From positions 1 to 64,000 of the forward strand of contig JAFOMG010000012.1 in assembly GCA_017418975.1 (NCBI GenBank): a DNA stretch of 64,000 nucleotides, read 5' to 3'. Shown one piece after another: positions 26,494 to 34,620 of this stretch. Position numbers and translations under genes: made by a program. Source of the stretch: Sphingomonas sp. (GTDB lineage: Bacteria > Pseudomonadota > Alphaproteobacteria > Sphingomonadales > Sphingomonadaceae). Below the pieces are notes generated by a model. It searched no databases and had not been told where the DNA came from. It saw only the letters and a program-made list of their open reading frames with translations. Position 1 is the stretch's first letter. Every line of letters begins with the position of its first letter.

Positions 26494-28620
26494 ATGGCCG
26501 AGCGTTCGTTCAAGGCGGAAGTCGAGCAATTGCGGCTGGGAGACGGCGAGACCTTCCATGGCGAAGGGATCCTCGCCGTCACCAAGGCGCTGCTCCAGGC
26601 GGGAGTGGCCTATGTCGGCGGCTATCAGGGCTCGCCGATCAGCCATCTGATGGACGTGTTCGCCGATGCGAACGAACTGATGGGTGAGCTCGGCGTCCAT
26701 TTCGAGAGCTCGGCGAGCGAGGCGACGGCGGCGGCGATGCTGGCCGCCTCGGTCAACTATCCGCTGCGCGGCGCGGTGGCGTGGAAATCGGTGGTGGGCA
26801 CCAATGTCGCCTCGGACGCGCTGTCCAACGTCGCTTCGGGCGGAGTGACCGGCGGCGCGCTGATCATCCTCGGCGAGGATTATGGCGAAGGCTCCTCGAT
26901 CATGCAGGAGCGCACCCATGCCTTTGCGATGAAGTCGCAGATGTGGCTGCTCGATCTCCGGCCCAGCCTGCCGGTGATCGTCGACATGGTCGAGAAGGGC
27001 TTCGCGCTGTCCGAGGCGTCGAACACGCCGGTGATGCTCGAGCTGCGGGTGCGGGCCTGCCACGTCACCGGCAGCTTCGTCGCGCGCGACAATCGGCGCC
27101 CCCGGCTCACCGTGGCGGAAGCGGCCGAGGCGCCGGTGCGCGACGTCGACCGGATCGTGCTGCCGCCGGCCAACTTCCTCCACGAGGTGGAGAAGATCGA
27201 GCGGCGCTGGCCCGCCGCGATCCGCTTCATCCGGGAACAGAAGCTCAACGAGCATTTCGGGCCCGAAAGCGACGAGATCGGCATCATCGTCCAGGGCGGC
27301 CTGTTCAACTCGCTGAACCGCGCGCTCGAGCTGCTCGACCTGTCCGACGCCTATGGGAAAGTGGCGATCCCGGTATATGTGCTGAATGTCGCCTATCCGC
27401 TGATCCCCGACGAGGTTCGCGACTTCTGCGCCGGCAAGCGCGCGGTGCTGGTGGTGGAGGAAGGGCAGCCCGAGTTCATCGAGCATGAGCTGAACACCCT
27501 GGTGCGCCGCGCCGGGCTCGACACCCGGATCGTCGGCAAGGAGGTGCTGCCGCGCGCGGGCGAATATGGCGGCGCGGTGATCCGGGACGGGGTGGCGAAG
27601 TTCCTGCGCGCTTATGCTCCCGAGCGAGCGCCTGCCGAAGAACCCGTGGCCCCCGCCCCCGCCCTGCCTCCCGGCGCGGTGCCGCAGCGGCCGGCCGGAT
27701 TCTGCACCGGCTGCCCGGAGCGGCCGATCTTCTCGGCGATGAAGCTGGTGCAGAAGGAGCTCGGCGCCTTCCATGTCTCCGCCGATATCGGCTGCCACCT
27801 CTTCTCGATCCTGCCGCCCTTCCATATCGGCAACACGACGATGGGCTATGGCCTGGGCACCGCCGGCGCGTCCGCGTTCAAACCCCGCGACCGGCGCGCG
27901 ATCGCGATCATGGGCGATGGCGGCTTCTGGCATAACGGCCTCACCTCCGGCATCGGCAACGCCGTCTTCAACCAGGACGACAATCTGACGATCATCGTCG
28001 ACAACGGCTATTCCGCCGCCACGGGAGGCCAGGACATCCTCTCCTCGCGGGCCAGGCCGCCGGGCCGCAAGACCAACAACCCGATCGAGAAGGCGGTGCG
28101 CGGCATCGGCATCGGCTGGGCGCGGACGATGACGCGCACCTATGACGTGGCCGGCATGCGCGACGCGATCCGCGCGGCGCTGACGAGCACGGAGAAAGGC
28201 CCCAAGGTCCTGGTCGCCCAGTCCGAATGCCAGCTCAATCGCCAGCGCCGGCTGAAGCCGCAGGTGGCGAAGGCGCTCAAGGCGGGCCGGCGCGTGGTGC
28301 GCGAGCGCTTCGGCGTCGATCCCGATACCTGCACCGGCGACCATAGCTGCATCCGCCTCTCCGGCTGCCCCTCGCTCACGATTCGGCCCAATCCCGATCC
28401 GCTGCGCCAGGATCCCGTGGCCCATGTCGAGAATAGCTGCGTCGGCTGCGGCGTTTGCGGCGAGGTGAGCCACGCCGCGGTGCTCTGCCCTTCCTTCTAC
28501 AAGGCCCGGATCATCGCCAATCCCGATCGCCGGGATCGCCTTCGCCAGCGCCTGCGCGGCTGGGTGATCGGCGCGCTCCAGCGCCGCGCGGCCCGCGCGA
28601 TCGCCGCGAGGGCCTTCTGA
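26494..28620 (+). CDS. Indolepyruvate ferredoxin oxidoreductase-like, alpha subunit
   Basis: A 708-residue TPP- and Fe-S-dependent 2-oxoacid oxidoreductase subunit (IorA type). In order: an N-terminal pyrimidine-binding-like domain with YVGGYQGSPISHLMD near residue 33; a linker with FCTGCPERP near 405; the TPP motif GDGGFWHNGL near 472 ending in NGYSAATGG; and C-terminal iron-sulfur segments CTGDHSCIRLSGCP and CVGCGVCGEVSHAAVLCP near 612-665. The family decarboxylates aryl 2-oxo acids to acyl-CoA, passing electrons to ferredoxin. It is fused to no other subunit here and overlaps the beta-subunit start by 1 nt. Because the cyclase lies directly upstream, isatinate (2-aminophenylglyoxylate) is a plausible substrate, giving 2-aminobenzoyl-CoA; indolepyruvate remains possible. 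Confidence 0.88.
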   Translation: MAERSFKAEVEQLRLGDGETFHGEGILAVTKALLQAGVAYVGGYQGSPISHLMDVFADANELMGELGVHFESSASEATAAAMLAASVNYPLRGAVAWKSVVGTNVASDALSNVASGGVTGGALIILGEDYGEGSSIMQERTHAFAMKSQMWLLDLRPSLPVIVDMVEKGFALSEASNTPVMLELRVRACHVTGSFVARDNRRPRLTVAEAAEAPVRDVDRIVLPPANFLHEVEKIERRWPAAIRFIREQKLNEHFGPESDEIGIIVQGGLFNSLNRALELLDLSDAYGKVAIPVYVLNVAYPLIPDEVRDFCAGKRAVLVVEEGQPEFIEHELNTLVRRAGLDTRIVGKEVLPRAGEYGGAVIRDGVAKFLRAYAPERAPAEEPVAPAPALPPGAVPQRPAGFCTGCPERPIFSAMKLVQKELGAFHVSADIGCHLFSILPPFHIGNTTMGYGLGTAGASAFKPRDRRAIAIMGDGGFWHNGLTSGIGNAVFNQDDNLTIIVDNGYSAATGGQDILSSRARPPGRKTNNPIEKAVRGIGIGWARTMTRTYDVAGMRDAIRAALTSTEKGPKVLVAQSECQLNRQRRLKPQVAKALKAGRRVVRERFGVDPDTCTGDHSCIRLSGCPSLTIRPNPDPLRQDPVAHVENSCVGCGVCGEVSHAAVLCPSFYKARIIANPDRRDRLRQRLRGWVIGALQRRAARAIAARAF

Positions 28621-30053
28621 TGCCGGAGCGCGCGCGGATCACCATCGCGGTGCTGGGCCTTGGCGGCCAGGGCGGCGGCGTGCTGGCGGACTGGATCGTC
28701 CAGCTTGGCGAGCGCGGCGCCCATGTCGCGCAGGGCACTTCCGTTCCCGGCGTCGCCCAGCGCACCGGCGCTACCGTCTATTATGTCGAGATGATCCCGA
28801 AAGGGGGCACCGGCGCGCCGGTGCTGGCGCTGACGCCCGTGCCGGGCGATGTGGATATCGTCGTCGCCTCCGAGCTGATGGAAGCGGGCCGGGCGATCCT
28901 GCGCGGGTTCGTCACCAGCCGCACCACGCTGATCGGCTCCACGCACCGCGTCTATGCCATCGCCGAGAAGTCGGCGATGGGCGATGGCCGGGCGAGCACC
29001 GAGCGGATCCTGGCCGCTGCCGGGGAACGCGCCGGGCGCTTCATCGGCTTCGACATGGACGCGGTCGCCGAGCGCACCGGCAGCGTGATCAGCTCGGTGC
29101 TGTTCGGCGCGCTGGCCGGCAGCGGCGCCCTGCCCTTTCCCCGCACCGCCTTCGAGGACGCGATCCGCGCCGGCGGCAAGGCGGTGGAGGCGAATCTGCG
29201 CGGCTTCGCGGCGGGGTTCGACGCGGCCCGGGGGAAGCCCGAGCCGAAGCCGGAAGCGCCCGACGCGACCGCCCCCACCTCCGAAGCCGGCCGTGCCCTG
29301 GCCGCGCGGATCGACGCCGACTTTCCGCGGGAGGCGCGGTTCCTCGCCCGCGAAGGGGTCCGGCGCCTGATGGACTATCAGGACGCCGACTATGCCGTGC
29401 TGTACCTGGATCGGCTCGACAGCCTGGGCAGCAACCCGGTGCTGCTCGCCGAGGCGGCGCGTCACCTCGCGCTGTGGATGTCCTATGAGGACACGATCCG
29501 TGTCGCCGACCTCAAGGTCCGCGCCAGCCGCTTTGCCCGCGTCCGGGGCGAGGTTCGCGCGAAGGACGGCCAGATCGTCCAGCTCACCGAATATATGCAC
29601 CCGCGGCTGGAGGAGGTCTGCGAGACGCTGCCCGCCGGCATCGGCCGCCGCATCCTGGCGAGCGAGCGCTGGTCGCGGCGGCTGGAGCCGCTCTTCGCCA
29701 AGGGCCGCCATGTCGAGACCACCGGCCTGCGCTGGTTCCTGATGCTTTCCCTGCTCGCCGGCTGGCGGCGCTGGCGGCGCGGCACCTTGCGTTACCAGAT
29801 GGAGCAGGCGCGGATCGAGGACTGGCTGGCGCTGATCCGCGCGGCGGACGCCGATGCGGCGATCGAGCTGGCGCGATGCCAGCGGCTGATCAAGGGCTAT
29901 GGCGAGACGTTCGCGCGCGGGCTGGGCAACTATGCGCGGATCGTCGAGCGCTGGCGGGCCGGCGGTCTGGATGCGGCCGGGCTGCGGCGCCTGCGCGAAG
30001 CGGCGCTGGCGGACGAGGACGGCGTGGCGCTGGGGGAGGCGCTGGCTTCCTAG
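28620..30053 (+). CDS. Indolepyruvate oxidoreductase beta-subunit family protein
   Basis: A 477-residue partner of the upstream TPP enzyme. The N-terminal ~200 residues are the gamma-type domain (IAVLGLGGQGGGVLADWIVQ, GVAQRTGATVYYVEMIP, PVPGDVDIVVASELMEAGRA). The remaining ~270 residues are an all-helical extension with YLDRLDSL and LTEYMHPRLEEVCETLP that is usual for the proteobacterial long form but absent from archaeal IorB. The ATG shares one base with the alpha stop. Both subunits are probably needed for acyl-CoA formation. No ferredoxin gene is adjacent, so the electron acceptor is unknown. It ends the plus-strand catabolic block. Confidence 0.87.
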   Translation: MPERARITIAVLGLGGQGGGVLADWIVQLGERGAHVAQGTSVPGVAQRTGATVYYVEMIPKGGTGAPVLALTPVPGDVDIVVASELMEAGRAILRGFVTSRTTLIGSTHRVYAIAEKSAMGDGRASTERILAAAGERAGRFIGFDMDAVAERTGSVISSVLFGALAGSGALPFPRTAFEDAIRAGGKAVEANLRGFAAGFDAARGKPEPKPEAPDATAPTSEAGRALAARIDADFPREARFLAREGVRRLMDYQDADYAVLYLDRLDSLGSNPVLLAEAARHLALWMSYEDTIRVADLKVRASRFARVRGEVRAKDGQIVQLTEYMHPRLEEVCETLPAGIGRRILASERWSRRLEPLFAKGRHVETTGLRWFLMLSLLAGWRRWRRGTLRYQMEQARIEDWLALIRAADADAAIELARCQRLIKGYGETFARGLGNYARIVERWRAGGLDAAGLRRLREAALADEDGVALGEALAS

Positions 30054-30253
30054 GCGGCGCGGGCAGGTTCGGGGGGCGGCTAGCACCCCAATTTCCCGGA
30101 GGCTGGAGCTGGACCATCGAGTGAACGCGGCGGCCTAGATTCGCCCCGCAGCCGCGAACTGGCGGCTCACGACGACAAGGTTGCCTTTTCAAATGCCTTC
30201 AAGAGACCTCCAGACCCTGCTGCTCGTTCAGGTGCACGTCTTGCGCAGTGCCC

Positions 30254-30286
30254 GGATCGGGTCGCACCATTTTGGCGACCCGATCC
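30254..30286 (-). terminator. 12-bp stem-loop between the TPP enzyme and CPBP genes
   Basis: A perfect 12-bp stem, GGATCGGGTCGC (30254-30265) and GCGACCCGATCC (30275-30286), with a 9-nt loop, lies 27 nt after the CPBP stop on the minus strand and 200 nt after the beta-subunit stop on the plus strand. No T-run follows, so it may be a bidirectional 3'-end structure. The rest of the 259-bp gap shows no gene; GC falls from about 30170 onward. Confidence 0.5.
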
Positions 30287-30312
30287 AACTATCTGCTCCA
30301 GAAAAGCGCTGG

Positions 30313-31257
30313 TCAGATAGATGCAGGCAAAGGCCTTGCCCGTAGTTCAAACTTGACGGGCTGCCACAAGTTTCTGCGAGCTATGAGCCAAATAGCGACG
30401 GATATCGCAACGAGGTTGACGGCGAGTGTTACGATTGAGCCTTCCGGTCCGAACGCGCCACCCGTCAACAAGTCTGGCCCTCGAAGGGTTGTCACCAGCA
30501 TGGCGTTTGGTGAATCCAGGCCGGACACGTTGCTGCCGAAGACGAAACCAAGTGCAAAGTTCCAACCCATGTGACACCCGGCCACGACCCAGAGGCTTTG
30601 CGTCAAAACATACATCAGCGCCAGAAACACACCCATTTCGACGGTCAGAAACGTCATGGCCAATGGGGTAGCACCAGGATTTCCGATATGGGCCAGCCCG
30701 AACAGGCTTGCGGAAATCAGGACGGCCACGAAAGTTCCCGACATATGCTGAAGGATCCGAAACAGGATAACGCGAAAGACCAGCTCTTCCAGCGTCCCGA
30801 CGACGCCGGGTTTCAATATGGCCATCACAATATCGGATGCGCCGGTTCCGGCGCGAAACTCGGCGACCCCCAATCCGTACATGGCCATATAAGCCGAAAC
30901 GATCAGGCCAACACCAATCACAAGGCCCCGAAGGAACGAGGTCGTCGCTCCACGGATGGCCGTCTCGGTCGCGTTCCGGCTCTCCAACTTGGAAGCCAGA
31001 AAGGAATAGGCGGCGATCATAGCAACCGCTTGAAGAAGATTGCGAACCGTAGCGATTGATTCGTATGCTGGAGACGATGGAGCTGGAACGAGCGGCAGCG
31101 AAATGAGCTTGGTCAAGACAACCACCAGCATCAAGGCGCCTAGATAGGCAATCAGCCTTACCGGCCAAAGATTCGTCAGGAACGCAGTCTTCGAGCGGGG
31201 CCCGATTTGCTCCCGTGCTGCGACGATGTCCGGTCCATTGATTGATTGTGGTTCCAT
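30313..31257 (-). CDS. CPBP family intramembrane metalloprotease
   Basis: A 314-residue integral membrane protein with about seven to eight hydrophobic segments. CPBP (CAAX protease/Abi) motifs are visible: TLEELVFRVILF near residue 160 (EExxxR), SLFGLAHIGNP near 185 and VAGCHMGWNF near 227, which supply the Glu and His ligands. Family members process prenylated or other membrane substrates and some protect against bacteriocins or phage. GC content and codon use are clearly lower than in all neighbours, and the gene stands alone between two unrelated operons, which suggests horizontal acquisition. The ATG at 31257 is chosen over upstream in-frame codons because a TTGACA promoter element and a palindrome lie 30-63 bp ahead. 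The substrate is unknown. Confidence 0.88.
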   Translation of the reverse strand: MEPQSINGPDIVAAREQIGPRSKTAFLTNLWPVRLIAYLGALMLVVVLTKLISLPLVPAPSSPAYESIATVRNLLQAVAMIAAYSFLASKLESRNATETAIRGATTSFLRGLVIGVGLIVSAYMAMYGLGVAEFRAGTGASDIVMAILKPGVVGTLEELVFRVILFRILQHMSGTFVAVLISASLFGLAHIGNPGATPLAMTFLTVEMGVFLALMYVLTQSLWVVAGCHMGWNFALGFVFGSNVSGLDSPNAMLVTTLRGPDLLTGGAFGPEGSIVTLAVNLVAISVAIWLIARRNLWQPVKFELRARPLPASI

Positions 31258-31286
31258 GTGAGCTCGCGATATCAGAGGGATTGCGT

Positions 31287-31320
31287 TGCTGTATTGATAC
31301 AGCAATACACTGATTGTCAA
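31287..31320 (-). promoter_or_regulatory. Promoter with palindromic operator for the CPBP gene
   Basis: The minus strand carries a consensus -35 TTGACA (31320-31315) followed by a palindrome with 8-bp arms, TGCTGTAT/ATACAGCA (31287-31304), in the position of the spacer and -10 box. A second overlapping dyad, GTATTG/CAATAC, shares part of it. A dimeric repressor bound here would block the promoter. No regulator gene is adjacent. Confidence 0.55.
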
Positions 31321-31404
31321 CGAGCCATTCTGGGATACGGTTTGGCTGGTCCTAGAAATTGCCAGCAAGGCAATATGCTCACGTCAGCCTGCATCGGCGA
31401 ACAG

Positions 31405-33117
31405 CTATTTCCGCACCGCGATCCAGTCGTCCACCACGGCCTCCAGCATCGTCATCGGCAGCTGGCCCTGGGCCAGGATCAGGTCGTGAAAGGCGCGGAT
31501 GTCGAACCTGTCGCCCAGTGCCTTCTCCGCCCGGCGGCGCAGTTCGACGATCTTCAACTCGCCGACCTTGTACGCCACCGCCCCGCCCGGCGCGCCGATA
31601 TAGCGGGCCAGCTCGGTATCGATGTTGATATCGGCCAGGGCGGTGTTCTCGGTGAAGCAGGCGCGCGCCTGCTCGTAGCTCCAGCCCATCACATGGATGC
31701 CGGTATCCACCACCATCCGGCATGCCCGCCACATCTCGGTCGAGAGGCTGCCGAACGCTTCATAGGGATCGCGATAGACGCCCATCTCGTGCCCCAGCCG
31801 CTCGGCATAGAGCGCCCAGCCCTCGCGAAAGGCGAGCAGGTCGCGCTGGCGGCGGAAGCTCGGCCATTCGGGATGCTCCTGCGCGATCGCGGCATGGGTG
31901 TGATGGCCGGGCGCCGCCTCGTGCAGCGTCAGCGCCGGCACTTCGTAGAGCGGGCGCTGGTCGAGATGCGACGTATTGACGATGAACCGCCCCGGAAAGC
32001 CCCTGGAGAAGTCGCCGCCGCCGGAGCGGGCGGTGGTATAGCCCTCCTCCAGGTCCGCGGGCACGGGCTCGACGGTGAAGGGCTGGCGCGGCAGCGTGCC
32101 GAACCAGCGGGGGAGCAGGCCGTCGATGCGCTTGGCCGCGGCGCTGTACTTCTCGATCAGTTCCTCGCGGCTGCGTGCATAGAAGCGGGGATCGGTGCGA
32201 AGCTGGCGCAGCCACTCGGCAAAGCTGCCCTTGAAGCCGCTTTCCGCGATTACTCTGTCCATTTCGCCCCGAATGCGCTTCACCTCGGAAAGGCCCAGGG
32301 CATGGACCTGCTCGGCGGTGAGGTCGGTGGTCGTGTAGTAGCGCAGCAGGAAGCCATAATAGTCCCGGCCGCCGGGAATGCCGGCAATGCCCAGCCCCTT
32401 GCGGGCATGCGCGCGATAGCGGCCGTCGACATAGGCCAGGATCGCGCGCTGCGCCGGGCGGATCTCGCGTTCGATCACCAGGCTCGCTTCGGCGACCAGC
32501 GCGTCCCTGCCCTTCAGCGGCGCGAGCAGTGGGTCCTCCGCCACGGGCCGCGCGATCTGGGCGCGCAGCACCGCCACCGCGACGTCGACCACCCGCGCCG
32601 GCTGGGTCCAGCCCGTGGCGATACCGCGCTCGAGATTGGCGCGCTGCTCGGCAAAATAGCCCGGCACCCCGCGCAGCCGCGCGATCCAGGCCCGCCCATC
32701 GGCGTCGCCGCGCACTTCCACGCTGCGCGCGGCATAATAGGGCGTGTTGTAAAAGCCTTCGTGGGCGACAAAGGCGAAGCGGCGCTCGTCGAGATCGATG
32801 CCCTCCACGCGCCAGCCGATGATCTGGCGAAGAAAGTCGCGGTTCCTCCGGTCCTCGGATGCGAGCGCCGCATCGGGCAGCGCGGCGAGCGCCTTGTCGA
32901 TCGCGCGCAGCTCGGCCTTGCGCGCCGCCATGCCGGCGGGCGTCTCGACCGGCCAGCCTTGCGGGGAATGCGAGGGATCGGAACGCCCCGCCTCCATCGG
33001 GAAGCTCTCCGAGAAGCGCTCGTACCGGGCGATCAGCGCATCGAGATCGGGCGATCCCGCCCCGAGCAGCAGCACGGCGCCGATCGGCAGCAGGAACAAT
33101 CGCAGGGCACGGATCAT
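31405..33117 (-). CDS. DUF885 family protein, canonical HExxPGH form
   Basis: A 570-residue secreted protein; signal peptide MIRALRLFLLPIGAVLLLGAG with a start at 33117 set by GGAGGAG about 8 nt upstream. It carries the full family motif TLHEAAPGHHTHA near residue 402 and FREGWALYAERLGHEMG near 437, matching the gluzincin-like arrangement HExxPGH + EGWxxYxE, so it is probably an active zinc peptidase or amidase. It ends the minus-strand cluster that begins with the TonB receptor at 42871, and lies 34 bp after the FAD oxidoreductase. It is distinct from the other three DUF885 proteins of the window in motif and spacing. Confidence 0.88.
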   Translation of the reverse strand: MIRALRLFLLPIGAVLLLGAGSPDLDALIARYERFSESFPMEAGRSDPSHSPQGWPVETPAGMAARKAELRAIDKALAALPDAALASEDRRNRDFLRQIIGWRVEGIDLDERRFAFVAHEGFYNTPYYAARSVEVRGDADGRAWIARLRGVPGYFAEQRANLERGIATGWTQPARVVDVAVAVLRAQIARPVAEDPLLAPLKGRDALVAEASLVIEREIRPAQRAILAYVDGRYRAHARKGLGIAGIPGGRDYYGFLLRYYTTTDLTAEQVHALGLSEVKRIRGEMDRVIAESGFKGSFAEWLRQLRTDPRFYARSREELIEKYSAAAKRIDGLLPRWFGTLPRQPFTVEPVPADLEEGYTTARSGGGDFSRGFPGRFIVNTSHLDQRPLYEVPALTLHEAAPGHHTHAAIAQEHPEWPSFRRQRDLLAFREGWALYAERLGHEMGVYRDPYEAFGSLSTEMWRACRMVVDTGIHVMGWSYEQARACFTENTALADINIDTELARYIGAPGGAVAYKVGELKIVELRRRAEKALGDRFDIRAFHDLILAQGQLPMTMLEAVVDDWIAVRK

Positions 33118-33151
33118 GCGCGGTCTCCTCCAGGAACGGCCAGGCACCTGC

Positions 33152-34453
33152 TCAGTTGGACAGCCAGGCCATCGTCATCAGCAGCTTGGGCAGCAGCGCC
33201 GCACCGGCATGGAGCCGGATCGGATGCGGCGTGCGCGGCACGACCGAGAGCCGCTCGCGGCTGTTCGACGCGATCGCCGCGGCCACTTCGATGCCCAGCT
33301 GCGTGTTGATGCCGATGCCGCGGCCATTGTCCGCCTGGATCGCCAGCGCGCCGTCGCCCAGGTCGTAAAGCTCGGGCAGGAAGGACGAATTCACCCAGGC
33401 CAGCCCCTCCCAGATATGGTCGATCCGGGGATCGGACAGCGCGGCGAAATGCTGCCGGAGCCGGCGCCGCGCCTCGCGCAGATGCGCCTTGCCGCCCCGC
33501 AGCAGGAACGACATCGGGAAGGCCGAGATCAGGTGCCCCTGCGGATCGAGCCGCGCGGTGAAGAGATAGGAGACCTTGTCGGTAAAGGCGCCGCCCTCGG
33601 GCAGGATGGTGGCGCGCTGCACATCGTCCAGCGGCGCGGTCGCGAACTGGACGACGTGGAGCGGCAGCGCCGTGCGCCGCAGCGCCGGGTGCAGCCGGGC
33701 ATTGCCGCCATTCGCCGCCAGCACCACCCGCCGCGCCGATACCGCGCCGCCCGGCGTCCGCGCAATCCACCGGCCGCCTTCGCGCCGGAGCGCCCGCACC
33801 GGGCTCTCGCCGAACAGCCTTGCGCCCTGCGTCAGCGCCGCCCGGGCAAGCCCGCGGACATAGCCGAGCGGGTTGAGGCTGCCGCCGTCGCCGAAGCGCA
33901 GCGCGCCGCAATAGCGCTCGACCCCAAAGGCATGCCGCGCCTCGCGCGCCTCGACGAAGCGGACGTCATAGCCACGCGATCGCCACTGATCGGCATAGCC
34001 GCGCTGGCTCTGCGCCAGCCCGTCGCTGTGCGCGGGCGTATAGAAGCCGTCCTGCCGGGCATCGCAGTCGATCGCGTGCCGCTCGACCAGGTCGAACACC
34101 GCCCGCGCCGATCCGCCGATCATCCGCGTCAGCATCTCGCCATGGTGGCGGCCGAGCGCCGTGACGATCGTCTCGGGCGTATGCCGGATATAGTCGGGCG
34201 CGACGAGCCCGCCGCTCCAGCCGGTCGCCTGGTCGCCGGGCTGGCCCGCCTCGAGCAGCACCGTGTCGATGCCGGCCTCGGCAAGATGGAGCGCGGTCGC
34301 CATGCCGGCGATGCCGCCGCCGATCACGAGCACATCCGCTTCGATCTCGGCCGCCAGTGGCGCAAGCTCGGGGCCGGGCGCCGCCGTGGCGACCCAGACC
34401 GGCCTGGTCGACGGCCCGCCACCCCGGCGACGGGAAATGGACTGATGCTCCAT
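33152..34453 (-). CDS. FAD-dependent oxidoreductase (DAO family)
   Basis: A 433-residue flavoprotein of the D-amino-acid oxidase/GlpO-like fold. The Rossmann motif VLVIGGGIAGMATALHLAEAG lies near residue 35, followed by LLEAGQPGDQATGWSGG, a typical PuuB/DadA-style stretch, and the C-terminal DNGRGIGINTQLG that holds the flavin. The N-terminus has no signal peptide, so it is cytoplasmic. The ATG at 34453 is preceded by in-frame GTG codons but has the better start context. DAO-family enzymes oxidise amines, amino acids or imino acids; next to peptidases, a role on an unusual amino acid or amine released from the substrate is likely (inference). Confidence 0.85.
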   Translation of the reverse strand: MEHQSISRRRGGGPSTRPVWVATAAPGPELAPLAAEIEADVLVIGGGIAGMATALHLAEAGIDTVLLEAGQPGDQATGWSGGLVAPDYIRHTPETIVTALGRHHGEMLTRMIGGSARAVFDLVERHAIDCDARQDGFYTPAHSDGLAQSQRGYADQWRSRGYDVRFVEAREARHAFGVERYCGALRFGDGGSLNPLGYVRGLARAALTQGARLFGESPVRALRREGGRWIARTPGGAVSARRVVLAANGGNARLHPALRRTALPLHVVQFATAPLDDVQRATILPEGGAFTDKVSYLFTARLDPQGHLISAFPMSFLLRGGKAHLREARRRLRQHFAALSDPRIDHIWEGLAWVNSSFLPELYDLGDGALAIQADNGRGIGINTQLGIEVAAAIASNSRERLSVVPRTPHPIRLHAGAALLPKLLMTMAWLSN

Positions 34454-34620
34454 CACCACGCCTTCACAAGGGTGAGGCCGGGGGCCGGCGCGAAGGACAA
34501 GAACTCCCCCGCGACGTCCGTGATACGGGACGTTTGCATGTAATCTCGAACTCTCTGTTCGCCCCGCAAAGGGAGCGGTGTTTGCGCGCCCCTGAAAGAG
34601 GCGTAGTTCTCAAAGGACGG

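Noticed and set aside
26494..30053. Anaerobic archaeal-type acquisition of the oxidoreductase
   Set aside because: Codon use matches the neighbours and the long beta subunit is the usual proteobacterial form.
30192..30341. Possible ~49-codon peptide gene between the TPP enzyme and CPBP genes
   Set aside because: No ribosome binding site, no recognisable features, and it spans a 12-bp stem-loop.
34500..34620. ACGTCC/GGACGT dyad as a defined operator
   Set aside because: Short arms, GC-rich context and no matching site elsewhere; mentioned only under the BASS gene.
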